A stretch of 64,000 nt of DNA from JAIXWP01 sp041391745 (GTDB lineage Bacteria; Bacteroidota; Bacteroidia; Flavobacteriales_D; Sanyastnellaceae), in assembly GCA_041391745.1 (NCBI GenBank), contig JAWKNK010000001.1:186001-250000 (forward strand), given 5' to 3'. Shown piece by piece: positions 18,175 through 28,084 of the stretch (position 1 is the stretch's first letter; the number at the start of each line of letters is the position of its first letter). The notes under the pieces were generated by a model. It was not told where the DNA came from, ran no database searches, and saw nothing but the letters and a program-made list of their open reading frames with translations. The translations under genes were made by a program, and so were the position numbers.

Positions 18175-18242
18175 TTTCGTTGAATATTTAGGGTTGTGTT
18201 TAAATTTGAATCAAAATTAGAATTTAATACGACCAACTTTCA

Positions 18243-18971
18243 TTGACCTATATCAATGTAATATTATTCTTCATCATTGCACTTATTTACAGTGCAGCAG
18301 GGTTTGGTGGAGGTAGCTTGTACTTGGCCATTCTATCAGAATCAGGTTATTCTCCACAAAGCCTGAGCACTATAGCTTTGATATGCAACTTAATTGTAAC
18401 TTCAATTGGACTTGTACAATTTGCGATAAATAAAGAAGTTCCTTGGCGCAGAGCTGCTCCATTTATCCTGATGAGCATCCCTTTTAGCTTTTGGGCGGGT
18501 CAATGGAAATTAGAAAAAGACGCATTCTTTTTAATACTTGCGTCAGCATTATTTCTCGCTGCCATTGCCATGTATTTAGGTTCTAGTAAAGCAGTTGTAA
18601 ACTCTTCACCAAAAAAAACTTGGCTGATTTCTCCATTCATTGGAGTGTTGAGCGGCGTCACGGGGATAGGTGGTGGAATTTATTTAGCTCCAATTTTATA
18701 CTTGGGAAATTGGGATAAACCAAGACAAATAGCAGCAACCGCGTGCTTCTTTATTTTTACAAATAGTATTAGCGGATTAATAGCAAGGTTATTCAAGTAT
18801 GATCAACTTCAAGTACCAAATGAGACTTGGTGGCTAGCTTTAGCAGTTGTGATTGGTGGCTTTATTGGAAGTAAATGGAATAATAAAATTACCAAGCAAC
18901 AATACATTAGATTCGCAACGATAGTTGTGTTGCTTATTGCTTCTATTAAAATAGTTTTAGATCACATATGA
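18243..18971 (+). CDS. TauE/SafE family sulfite/sulfoacetate exporter-like protein
   Basis: 242 residues with about eight membrane segments arranged as two homologous halves: IALIYSAAGFGGGSLYLAIL near residue 10 and GVLSGVTGIGGGIYLAPIL near 140, the repeated GxGGG motif being the family hallmark. Family members move sulfite, sulfoacetate or other organosulfur anions across the inner membrane. The start is TTG at 18243. The stop overlaps the moaD start (ATGA), so the gene is the first of a tauE-moaD-moaE unit. Lying beside a persulfide dioxygenase-like gene, sulfite is the most plausible substrate, but that is inference. Confidence 0.87.
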   Translation: MTYINVILFFIIALIYSAAGFGGGSLYLAILSESGYSPQSLSTIALICNLIVTSIGLVQFAINKEVPWRRAAPFILMSIPFSFWAGQWKLEKDAFFLILASALFLAAIAMYLGSSKAVVNSSPKKTWLISPFIGVLSGVTGIGGGIYLAPILYLGNWDKPRQIAATACFFIFTNSISGLIARLFKYDQLQVPNETWWLALAVVIGGFIGSKWNNKITKQQYIRFATIVVLLIASIKIVLDHI

Positions 18972-19210
18972 AAATTGTAATTAAAGCATTTGGTATCGCT
19001 CGGGAGATTGCAGGAAAGCAGCAGTGGGAAGTGATAGTTGATGACCATTTCACCATTGATGAATTACGAGCACTACTTATTGAAGAGTTGCCAAAACTAA
19101 AAACCATTATTCAATTTTCATTGGCAAAGAATCAAGTGTACGTGGTTACGAATGAGCAACTCAGCGAAGGAGATGAAATCGCCATTATTCCACCAGTAAG
19201 CGGAGGATAA
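18968..19210 (+). CDS. moaD: Molybdopterin synthase sulfur-carrier subunit
   Basis: 80 residues with a ubiquitin-like fold and the required C-terminal Gly-Gly (IIPPVSGG), which is thiocarboxylated and donates sulfur to precursor Z. The N-terminal KAFGIAREIAGKQQWEV is typical of MoaD. ThiS is an alternative for such short Gly-Gly proteins, but moaE follows two bases after the stop, so MoaD is strongly preferred. The start overlaps the stop of the tauE-like gene. Confidence 0.93.
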   Translation: MKIVIKAFGIAREIAGKQQWEVIVDDHFTIDELRALLIEELPKLKTIIQFSLAKNQVYVVTNEQLSEGDEIAIIPPVSGG

Positions 19211-19212
19211 AT

Positions 19213-19635
19213 ATGTCAAAATTAGATTTACAAATTTTAGATAAACCGCTTGAATTGGCTGGTATTATGCAATCTCATCAAACCGAGGAGGATGGGGCTG
19301 TTGTAGTTTTTCAAGGAAATATTCGCGGCAATGCAGGAAGTAAAAAAGTAGTTCACATTGACTTCGAAGCCTACGATGAAATGGCATTAAAGGAATTGGA
19401 AAAAATTGGAGATTTATTAATTACAAAGTATCATGTTTCCAAAATTTCAGTTCATCATAGAGTAGGTAGGGTGCTTCCAAGTGAATGTGCTGTAATTACA
19501 ATTGTGTCCTCTCCACATCGTGAAGCTGCATATGAAGCGAGTAAAGAATTGATGAACATGCTAAAAAAAACAGTTCCTATTTGGAAAAAAGAAGTTTACA
19601 GTGATGGTCACACTTGGATCAGTGCGCACCCATAA
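19213..19635 (+). CDS. moaE: Molybdopterin synthase catalytic subunit
   Basis: 140 residues. Converts precursor Z to molybdopterin with sulfur from MoaD, in molybdenum cofactor synthesis. Family motifs seen: GAVVVFQGNIRGNAGSKKV, HHRVGRVLPSE, SPHREAAYEASKELMNMLKKTVPIWKKE (catalytic lysines). The gene lies two bases after moaD and ends one base before the stop of the convergent tamL gene. The rest of the cofactor pathway (moaA, moaC, moeA) is not in the window. Confidence 0.96.
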   Translation: MSKLDLQILDKPLELAGIMQSHQTEEDGAVVVFQGNIRGNAGSKKVVHIDFEAYDEMALKELEKIGDLLITKYHVSKISVHHRVGRVLPSECAVITIVSSPHREAAYEASKELMNMLKKTVPIWKKEVYSDGHTWISAHP

Positions 19636-22151
19636 TTAGAATGGAAATCCGATACCAAGATTAAAGACTCGGTTGACTTTAAAAGTAGGAGGAGGGTCTG
19701 TTCCTGCCACTCTCGCCAAGTATTCATTGTATTCTGTTTTCGGTTCCCAAAACCATCTTTCTCCAGGTATTTTCAGAGGATCTTTCATTTGGAATCCGAG
19801 ATCGAATCTCACTAGAAAGAATTCGAAATCTAAACGAATACCGGTACCAGCTCCAATTGCAATTTCATCAATAAATGTAGCAGTATTGAACTCTGCGCCA
19901 GGACGTGATGCATCTGCGTTGAGTAACCAAATATTTCCCGCATCTACAAAAATGCAGCTTGAAACATTTGCGTCAACTTGAATCGATATTCCACGTTAAA
20001 TTCTAGCTTCACATCACCAATATTGTTGAAGGTTTTAATGTCTGAGGTGTCGCGGTAAGAACCAGGGCCAGAGTTCTTGCCTGCCAAGCGCGAATACCAT
20101 TGGCACCGCCGGCAGAAGAAACTTTCTTCAAAGGGAAGTACAGGTAAATTTTTTCCCGCTACGCCTAAGCCACCACTCGCTCTAAAAACAAAAGCATTTC
20201 TCTCATTCAAGTTGAAGTAGTATCGAGAGTCTCCATCCACTTTAACATAATCTGCGTAACGAATGCCTCCAAAATAATAGCTACCTGCTTCATCTTGATG
20301 CACACCCAATGACTTAGCAATAAGCGGTGGGAATATTTTTCCCGCAAACTCAATTCCGTATTTATGAAACAAATAATGTCTTTGAAATTTTGGTTTCTGA
20401 GTGTTTTGAACGAAGTCAACTCCTGCGGAATGAACCAAGTGATTTTGATAAGAATTTGCAAGAAAGCTATCATTCAATCGAATCAAAAAAGCTTCGAATG
20501 CATCCGACTTCTTAATATCAATAATACTCAAATCCCAATGAGGAAAAAACTTGGTTCCTTTATCTTTATTCTCCGTAAATCCCCATTGAGTTCGAAGTTG
20601 AGTAAGGGTCCTTTCATAGTCAGGACGACGCTGATAATTGACAGCCAAAGAGAAATTTGTGAACGGTTCACTATTCTTTTTCATCTTCACAAATGGAGCT
20701 CCAACAATTCTCGGTACGCGTAATGAAAGTTCAGGACCAAATTCGAATGTATTCAATTGGAAAGACCTTCTTACATCTTCCGTTCCATCAGAATTAGTAG
20801 TGGCTTCAGTAATTGCTCGAGTTGCTTCAAAACCCGTCACGATTTTAAATTCTAAGCTCTCAGCTCCACGAAATACGTTCTTGTGTTTATAAACCACGTT
20901 GCCATACAAGCCCGTATTTCCCGAGCGGTTGGTAAGGCGAGGATCAAATGAAATGATTTGTTTTTTAGCAGGAGTTAATCGGATATAAGCATCTAAAATA
21001 TTTACTCCTGAAGAATCAACTGTTGGTCTTGGAATTAATTGAATGTTCACAGCTTTGTTCGTCCCCAACTGTGTATATCGGCGGTAAGTTAGTTCCACAC
21101 GATCTTTTTGATACATCTCACTAGTTTTAAAAATAGTAGTGTATTCAATAAGACTCTCTTTAATATCAGGTTCACCATTTGAGATGATAGTTAATCCTTC
21201 GTAGTGAATGGTGTCTGAAAATTCCTCATCTGTTTTTAGTGGGTCACTATCTGTAAACACATAAATATTTCCAATGAAGTATTTTTTGTGCGGTACATAG
21301 ACGAGTGAATCTCTTTTTACTTGAGAAAAAGATTTCGGTCTTCTGAGTTTCAATGTAACATCAGCTTGCAAATTCCCCACCGTTGAATCTACGTCATAAA
21401 CAATATAGTCTTTCGTAAATTCATAGTAACCTCTGTTGTTGAAGTAGTTGGCTATGCGGTCTCTTTCCGAATCCAAAACGTCTACATCGAACAAATCACC
21501 AGGATGAATCATTGATTCATCTTTAATCTCATCTGTTCTCTTTGCCATTATTTCATCGTCAATCACATACTTTACATTTCGAATGTGATATGGCGTATTC
21601 GGGTAAACATGGTACGTGACTTTCGCTTTTTCCCCTTTTCTCCAGAAAACGATTCCTTTGTTTTTATAGATTACTTCGGGTTCTACTTTATTATTAAAAA
21701 AACCTCTCTTACTGAGATATGTGCTCATCTGTTCTGCTCCAACTTCCATTTTAGATGAATCCAATTGGGCAGGAGGTTCACCAACAGTGTATGCCATCCA
21801 CATCCAAAGATTGGAACAGGTTTTCGGTTTTTTCCCTTTTTTAGCTCTTCGTGCATTCTTCTTTTCACATTTCAGTGCCACTCTTTCTTTGCTTCTTTCA
21901 AGTGCTTTTGGTGGTACCAAAGTGTAAATCCCCAAATTGAAACGGGCTACAAGAATTCTTCTATTAGGCTTAAACTTGGTGAGACTGATGAGGTTGCTGC
22001 TTTCTACCTTGTAGTCTTCTGGCGCATCGTGCACCTTGATTCGGTGCTTTTTGAAATAGACTTCTCCTTCATCAATTCTATTGAATATGGTGCAAGACGA
22101 TGCGCTCATAAGCATCGCCAACAATATCCATATTTGCCATTTTTTAAACAT
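19636..22151 (-). CDS. tamL: TamL-type outer membrane assembly lipoprotein (three frame breaks)
   Basis: About 840 residues. Lipoprotein signal with lipobox (MFKKWQIWILLAMLMSASSC), then POTRA-like repeats (for example YHIRNVKYVIDDEIM; DRIANYFNNRGYYEFTKDYI) and a C-terminal Omp85 beta-barrel. This matches the Bacteroidota BamA-superfamily lipoprotein TamL, partner of TamB in envelope assembly. The start at 22151 is chosen because it begins the signal peptide. Frame breaks: an extra base near 20112 and a missing one near 20067 put a short piece out of frame (expected FFAGGANGIRAWQARTLGPGSYRDT); a missing A in the run at 19948-19952 hides about 100 C-terminal residues ending ...VNRVFNLGIGFPF at 19636. 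Confidence 0.9.
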
Positions 22152-22165
22152 CGTCAAGAGTTCTC

Positions 22166-22173
22166 TATCTTCG
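22166..22173 (+). promoter_or_regulatory. Promoter -7 element of the SpoU methyltransferase gene
   Basis: TATCTTCG, 20 bases before the ATG at 22194. It supports the short start over the long upstream open frame. Confidence 0.45.
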
Positions 22174-22193
22174 GGGCGCAATTTCAGTCAAAA

Positions 22194-22925
22194 ATGTTGC
22201 CGATAAAAAAAGACATCAAATTAGTAAGATCACTTTCGCAAAAAAAGTTTAGAAAAGAACTCGGACTTTTTATTGTGGAGGGTAAAAAGATGGTAGAAGA
22301 GGCCATACAATCGAACTTTGATGTGGATGCAATATACAGCACGGATCCTCAATGGGCAGAAAGCAATGATGCTTTTTTGGTGAATGCCAAAGAAATGGAA
22401 CAGATGACAGCCCTCAATAATCCATCTCCATACTTGGCGGTTTTGAAGGCGAAAAACAATATCGCTCCAGAAAATACGGATCAGTTTCACTTGATCTTAG
22501 ATGGAATTTCCGATCCTGGAAATATGGGAACCATACTCAGAACTTGCGAGTGGTTTGGAATACATCAAGTGGTTTGTTCAGAAGATTGCGTAGAACTCTA
22601 CAACCCAAAAGTGGTGCAAAGCACCATGGGAAGCATTTTTAGAGTGAATGTGACTTATTGTAATATTCAGGAATATGCGGATAAACTTCGTAGTCGAAAC
22701 TTCAATATTTATGGAGCCGATCTAGAAGGAGATGACGCACTGAAAAGTGAAATCGCGAATAAATCTGTATTAGTGATTGGTAGCGAAAGCCACGGTATCC
22801 GTCCGCAGATGGAACAAAAACTCACGCACAAATTATTCATTCCTGGAAGGGGAGAAGCAGAGTCTCTAAACGCAGCTGTAGCCACTTCCATTCTTGTGGC
22901 ACAATGGTTTAGACATTCGGCTTAA
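22194..22925 (+). CDS. SpoU/TrmH-family RNA 2'-O-methyltransferase
   Basis: 243 residues from the ATG at 22194. An open frame continues upstream to 21765, but that part is antisense to tamL and has no family sequence, so it is rejected. The N-terminal substrate-binding domain begins LVRSLSQKKFRKELGLFIVEG; the SPOUT domain has the three family motifs: DGISDPGNMGTILRTCEWFG, LVIGSESHGIRP and IPGRGEAESLNAAVATSILV. Methylates ribose in rRNA or tRNA using S-adenosylmethionine; close relatives act on 23S rRNA, but the target is not fixed. Its 3' end overlaps the convergent DUF4340 gene by 17 bp. Confidence 0.93.
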   Translation: MLPIKKDIKLVRSLSQKKFRKELGLFIVEGKKMVEEAIQSNFDVDAIYSTDPQWAESNDAFLVNAKEMEQMTALNNPSPYLAVLKAKNNIAPENTDQFHLILDGISDPGNMGTILRTCEWFGIHQVVCSEDCVELYNPKVVQSTMGSIFRVNVTYCNIQEYADKLRSRNFNIYGADLEGDDALKSEIANKSVLVIGSESHGIRPQMEQKLTHKLFIPGRGEAESLNAAVATSILVAQWFRHSA

Positions 22926-23961
22926 CGTAATACTTTAAAGGAAAAAGTATTGGGTTGAAAACGAATTTTTGAGCTAATGCATATTCGCCATCTTGCGTTT
23001 TAGCCCAATAAAAATTCATATCCCAAGGAAGTATGTTTCCTTCTTCGTCTCTATGAGTCTTCGCAGCTCTCTTGTTGTAAAGCAGCAAATCTTTGTATTG
23101 ACCATTGCTTTCTTTCACCTTGATGGTGTATGCAGGAATTACTTTATCAATGCTATCCATGGCAGATGCTTTTAATAGCGTATTGTAAGAATCAAAGTGC
23201 ACCTTTTTAAACAGCAACAATAAATCCTTCACCGCTAAGCTATCAAAATCACCAACTCTTCCTGTGAAAGCATCAAGTCCTGGTTGGTAACCACCATATA
23301 AGGCGATATCGTTTCCTCCATGATATTCTACCTTCAAAGAATTCTCTGGCACATAATTATCAATGATTTGAACTTCTGAAAAGTTGAGCTCGGGGTACGA
23401 ATAGTATCCTGTGTAACGCCATTCCATTTCATCGGTAAAGAATCGAGGAGTGAGGAATCCGGTAAAGCCCTCCATATGGGTGATGTATGGCTCTTCACTT
23501 CTTCCAATCTCTGGAATCTCCAAAAGCATAATCGTTCCGAAGTGATCAGGCGTAGAAGAACCTACATAGTAAATCTTCGAAGGCTCATCATTTCCGTTTT
23601 GATAAATCTCAACTTTTTTACCTCCAGCTGCCAATACCTTCATCATGTTGTCACGACTGGCGTTTGACACCATTCCTCTAACACGAATGCGGTAAATTGT
23701 TTCGAGTACAAGGTCAATGGCATCTTTGCGAGCTTTGTACTTTCCGTTGAGCGTCCAAAGTTGTCCAGGATTTCTTTCGAGTAAAACTGCATTCCCCTTT
23801 TTATCTGTCAGAAAAAGTTTAGTTATCGAAGCAGTATCTGCGATTGCAAATTCAGTCAATGGTTCATCGGCGATGGTAGAGCCATTTTTTTTCAAATAAA
23901 CAAAATAGGCAGCGATTGCAAGTACAACGAAAACGATTAATAACAGAAGGTTTTTCTTCAT
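22909..23961 (-). CDS. DUF4340 domain protein
   Basis: 350 residues with one N-terminal membrane anchor (NLLLLIVFVVLAIAAYFVYLKK) and a large periplasmic part. LTDKKGNAVLLERNPGQLWTLNGKYKARKDAIDLVLETI is the typical DUF4340 opening. Proteins of this family are commonly found beside the gliding-type ABC transporter genes gldF/gldG in Bacteroidota. Here it lies 20 bases downstream of gldG on the same strand, so the two are probably co-transcribed. Biochemical function unknown. Confidence 0.88.
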   Translation of the reverse strand: MKKNLLLLIVFVVLAIAAYFVYLKKNGSTIADEPLTEFAIADTASITKLFLTDKKGNAVLLERNPGQLWTLNGKYKARKDAIDLVLETIYRIRVRGMVSNASRDNMMKVLAAGGKKVEIYQNGNDEPSKIYYVGSSTPDHFGTIMLLEIPEIGRSEEPYITHMEGFTGFLTPRFFTDEMEWRYTGYYSYPELNFSEVQIIDNYVPENSLKVEYHGGNDIALYGGYQPGLDAFTGRVGDFDSLAVKDLLLLFKKVHFDSYNTLLKASAMDSIDKVIPAYTIKVKESNGQYKDLLLYNKRAAKTHRDEEGNILPWDMNFYWAKTQDGEYALAQKFVFNPILFPLKYYVKPNV

Positions 23962-23981
23962 CCCAAAACAATTTAAACTTT

Positions 23982-25715
23982 TTATTTACTCCACTTTCTT
24001 CTTCTCATGAACGTTTGAAAAGCTCCCAGAACGAGGAGCACTATGATTGGCATAGCCGCGTTGTTGAATTGAATTGCAGAGCGGTTTTCAGAAACAACAT
24101 TTTCATCCAATTTTCTTAATTTGATTGTTCTTGAACGAACACTAATCAAAGCTTGATCATCCAATAGATAATTCATACAATTAAGCAAAAACTCCTTATT
24201 GTCATATACCACTCGCTTGGCATATCTATCAAATCCTAGTGCTTGAGGCATTGGTCCTTGAGGTGTATCCATCACTACATTTCTGCACACATCACCATCA
24301 CCAATCACTATCATTGCAGTCTTTTTGCTTTTATCCTTGAATGCAATTTCTTCATTCGTTCGAATAGCCGCCGGAACTTGATCTTTGAACGCCGATGTAA
24401 ACTCACCTTCCATAAGCATGGCCATTGGCAGAAAAGGAGTAGCACCTTGTCTAAAATAGTCTAATCCCAATTCGACAACAGAGGTGTTGATTCGAACTGG
24501 CGTTTTAAGCGCTTTCGAAAGCTCTGATGACGCGAGTAAAACAGTCTTCTTCACATCTTTTGATGCATTCACAGAATCTATTGATGAAGCGAAGTCGAAT
24601 TTAATCGGATCCAAATTTGCCACAATCGGATGAGGCTCACTAGGAGGAAAGCAAAGAGGTGCATAATACCAAGAGTACAACTGCATATTTCTTTGATTTC
24701 CCATCGGACCGGCATCAAATGCAATTGGTGCTGCTTGATAGTCGATGACAATATTTCTATTCAAACGAGCACCGTATTCAAACAGCATTTGATACAATCC
24801 CATTTCATTTGAAATACCCATTGTTTGTTGTTGAACTCGAAGGCTATCTAAGTCGGTAAGCACAGGGTCAACCATCCACAACACTTTTCCGCCATTCATT
24901 ACAAATTGATCGATAATCACTCGATCCTTGTCTGAAAACATGCTATCTGGCTTTGCTATAACCAAGGCCTGATAACGATTTTCTCTTTCGGCAATGTTTG
25001 TCAACTTATCACTGAAAGCATTGATTTGTTCGTCAATGGTAACAAGATCAATAGCATAGTTTTGTTCAAGACCTCCCAAGAAATCAGCCATTTCAATAGG
25101 ATCTAACTCGCCATGTCCTTGCAAAATAGCAATAGCTGGCTTGTCTTTTCTAAGAGCTTTTCTGATCGATGATGCCAACTCGAATTCTAAGCTGTTCACA
25201 GATGAGTTGATCATCTCGTCGCTTGGTTCGGGCATATCACTTTTGAAAAATTGAACAGGATATTCTTTTCCTTGATATTCAATTATTGCAGCTGGCCAAA
25301 TCAACTTGTACTGCTGAGCGCCATTCTCTTCAAATGCAAGACGTGTAAATTTTAAGCCCTTCTCATAAAGCGCTTGCTCCGTGTCGGAAACGATTTTCTT
25401 ATTATCAGACTCATACGGATCGATAAACTCATATTCAATTTGATTATCGCTGTAGTCACGGAATTCATCTAATCTCTCCTTGATACTTTGCTCCAATCGT
25501 TTGAATCCAGCGGGGAACTCACCAGTAAGGTAGCAACGAATGAATAACTTGTCTTCCAAGTCACCAAGCATTTCCTTGGTTGGATCAGTAAGGGTGTGTC
25601 TCTTTTCTTCTGTCAAATCGATTTTGAAAAAAAAGAATGACAAGATGAATCCTGCAAACAGGATTATCCCAACGGATAAAAGAAGGCTAAAAAGATCGTT
25701 TCTTCTTGATTTCAT
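23982..25715 (-). CDS. gldG: Gliding motility ABC-transporter-associated protein GldG
   Basis: 577 residues. N-terminal membrane segment (LLLSVGIILFAGFILSFFFFK) followed by LTEEKRHTLTDPTKEML, then a long extracytoplasmic domain with the PAIAILQGHGELDP and GGKVLWMVDPV blocks, and a C-terminal membrane segment (AAMPIIVLLVLGAFQTFM). This is the GldG layout; with GldF and GldA it forms an ABC transporter required for gliding in Flavobacterium johnsoniae. gldF, normally directly upstream, is missing: the preceding gene is wbqC. Intact. Followed by a DUF4340 gene. Confidence 0.92.
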   Translation of the reverse strand: MKSRRNDLFSLLLSVGIILFAGFILSFFFFKIDLTEEKRHTLTDPTKEMLGDLEDKLFIRCYLTGEFPAGFKRLEQSIKERLDEFRDYSDNQIEYEFIDPYESDNKKIVSDTEQALYEKGLKFTRLAFEENGAQQYKLIWPAAIIEYQGKEYPVQFFKSDMPEPSDEMINSSVNSLEFELASSIRKALRKDKPAIAILQGHGELDPIEMADFLGGLEQNYAIDLVTIDEQINAFSDKLTNIAERENRYQALVIAKPDSMFSDKDRVIIDQFVMNGGKVLWMVDPVLTDLDSLRVQQQTMGISNEMGLYQMLFEYGARLNRNIVIDYQAAPIAFDAGPMGNQRNMQLYSWYYAPLCFPPSEPHPIVANLDPIKFDFASSIDSVNASKDVKKTVLLASSELSKALKTPVRINTSVVELGLDYFRQGATPFLPMAMLMEGEFTSAFKDQVPAAIRTNEEIAFKDKSKKTAMIVIGDGDVCRNVVMDTPQGPMPQALGFDRYAKRVVYDNKEFLLNCMNYLLDDQALISVRSRTIKLRKLDENVVSENRSAIQFNNAAMPIIVLLVLGAFQTFMRRRKWSK

Positions 25716-25783
25716 GATTCATCACAAAGGTGCAATGAAATTGGGCATCAACACTGTAGTTTCTTACTATTTTTTATTAAAAA

Positions 25784-26374
25784 TCAATAGTCAATATACT
25801 CTTTTCCGCGAGGTCCCATATTGAATACAAGGTCAAGTACAGACAAATTGTTTTGAAACTCAAATCGATCTGAAAACACTTGAGGGTAGGATTTAAAATC
25901 AGATACAAGAAAGGCTGGCTCAAAATTCAATCTTAAATCAGAAGCAGAAAAGGCCACATTTTCTTCAATTACACTTAGTTTCGTTTCAGGCAGAATCACA
26001 CGCTTCACAATATTCAAACTTTGGGAATTAAAGTCTATAAGCAATTGTGGTTTGCTTTGATACAACGCTTCTATTTCATAAAAAAAATGATCGAAAAAAG
26101 CCGATTTACCGTAGGCTGAACGAATTGCTCCCAAATGCTCATTGACCCAAGAGCCGTATGCAATTTGAATTTCACTAATAGGAGTTTTTACTCCGCTCGG
26201 TCTATTTACCGGAATAGTAAGCGTCTGTCGTCCATTAGGTCCCAAAATATCATATCGGTTTCGATAAGTTTGTTTTGGGTAATTTTCCAAAACATCAACC
26301 TTTACCTCTTCTTGATTTGCGGCAAGTGAAAGCCAATAAATGCTTGGAAAAGGGCAGGAGGGAAGGATTACCAT
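25784..26374 (-). CDS. WbqC family protein
   Basis: 196 residues. The N-terminal pattern LPSCPFPSIYWLSLAANQEEV, the KQTYRNRYDILGPNGRQTLTIPV block and the YGSWVNEHLGAIRSAYGKSAFF block match WbqC (PF08889), originally found in polysaccharide loci. The enzymatic role is not established. It lies two bases downstream of lepB and is probably the last member of the parA-parB-DUF5683-dapB-lepB-wbqC run, an order that is common in Bacteroidota. Confidence 0.9.
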   Translation of the reverse strand: MVILPSCPFPSIYWLSLAANQEEVKVDVLENYPKQTYRNRYDILGPNGRQTLTIPVNRPSGVKTPISEIQIAYGSWVNEHLGAIRSAYGKSAFFDHFFYEIEALYQSKPQLLIDFNSQSLNIVKRVILPETKLSVIEENVAFSASDLRLNFEPAFLVSDFKSYPQVFSDRFEFQNNLSVLDLVFNMGPRGKEYIDY

Positions 26375-26375
26375 A

Positions 26376-28078
26376 TTAATCTACAAACTTGAACATTCGG
26401 TTCCAGCGAATGCGAGACGTTCCTCTGTAATTGGGGTCTTCTTTAGAGAACCAAGTGAATACAGCTTTACCTACTATGTGATTTTCAGGCACAAATCCCC
26501 ACACCCGTGAATCTGCTGAATGGTGACGATTATCTCCCATCATCCAATAGTAATCATACTTGAAAGTATAGCTAGTGGTTTCCACTCCGTTGATGAAAAT
26601 CTTGCCGTTTTCAACCTTCAAATCGTTCTCTTCATAAACAGAAATGGCACGTTGATAGAGTGGTAAGTTTTCTTCTGTAAGCTCAATTTTTCTCCCTTAG
26701 CTGGAATGTGAACAGGTCCGTAGTTGTCTTTCGACCAATGCTTATACTGTTCAAAATTTGAGTTGGGGAAATAATCCCCCATGTTGTTTTTCATCAAGTC
26801 ATTCATCACAAGTCTAACGCTATCTACATAAGATAATGTCTCAACGTCTTTTGCGATGTCACGTGTCATAGTCATAATCAAATCACCATTGCCCCCAATG
26901 TATCCCAACTCGGTATAGTTCAATTCAAATTTCTCGGCAATTTTTCTGATAGCTTGATATTGCTGATCTTGAGTATAAGTGGAAGTGACGTACACCTTGA
27001 ATTCATACTGGAGTCCTTCTGGATTCTCAATAGGCTGATCATTAATGTAAACTTGCTGTTCAATGATTTTCAAATTGTCACCAGGTAAACCAATGCAGCG
27101 TTTGATGTAATTTTCCTTCTTATCTACAGGACGATATTTTACTCCATTTACTGTAGCACCTCCGGGGCCTGCATTTTGGCGACATGATGTACAAATATGC
27201 TTATCATTAAAATTAGCGCGTGCCTTCGCATAATAAATTGATTTTTGTGCGATAAAGGCGTTGTACATAGCTTCACCAGTTGTGTCGCTCATGTACTTCA
27301 TCTGATTCTCATTTCTGAAAATATAATAGGCTTCTCCGTGAAGCAATCCGTAATAGTCGTGCCCTGCATAGTAGGGGTGTACCAATGTTGAATCTCCGTT
27401 AGGAAAGTTGAATACAACAGGATCAAAACGTTCTACTTCACCGATTGCGGGCAAACGATAGTATGGCAAAGAAAACCAATCAACATAGCTATTGGTCATA
27501 GTACCAGGGATGGCATTGTGCACGAATGGAATCGAAACAGGCGTTTGTGGAATCTTTGCACCGTAGCTCATTTTGCTCACAAACAAATAATCACCCACCA
27601 ACATGCTTCTTTCCATTGAAGGTGTTGGAATAGTAAATGCTTCAAATAAAAATGTTCGAATCACACTTGCAGCAACAACAGCAAAAATAATGGCCTCACC
27701 CCATTCGCGAGGTAATGACTTTTTCTTACCTGTCCAATCGCGAGGACCTACATAAGCAACTTCCTTTTCTTTAAAAGCGAGGTTTGCAATGGCATACCAG
27801 GGGAGAACTCCAAAAATCCATTGCTCTTTAGAACTACGCTTTCCAAATGCTATTCCTAACTCCACATTGATAATAACCATCATCAATAGATTTACTCCAG
27901 GCAATAGTAAAAGAATAAACCACCACCAAGGTCTTCCAATTATTTTTAAGAATGGAATGAAATTTAAAATAGGAATGAACGCCAAAGGCGAAGATTTACC
28001 AGCTCGTTTGGCAAGGCTCGGAAGAGAAGCACAATAAACTAGAATGAGTAGTAAAAGAAATATTTCAGGAAGTCTCAT
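26376..28078 (-). CDS. lepB: Signal peptidase I (one frame break)
   Basis: Inner-membrane serine protease that removes signal peptides. About 567 residues, the long Bacteroidota form. An N-terminal part with several membrane segments precedes the catalytic domain: IPTPSMERSMLVGDYLFV holds the nucleophile Ser, YIKRCIGLPGDNLKI the catalytic Lys, and WMMGDNRHHSADSRVWGFVPENHIVGKA is box E. A single missing A in the run at 26687-26691 breaks the frame about 100 residues before the end; the expected link is KGEKIELTEENLPLYQRAISV. Both halves are conserved, so a sequence error is likely. Given the number of secreted proteins in this window, the enzyme should be essential. Confidence 0.94.
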
Positions 28079-28084
28079 AATCCA

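Noticed and set aside
21765..22193. Upstream extension of the SpoU methyltransferase gene
   Set aside because: This stretch is antisense to tamL, has no family sequence, and a promoter element lies at 22166-22173, just before the ATG at 22194.
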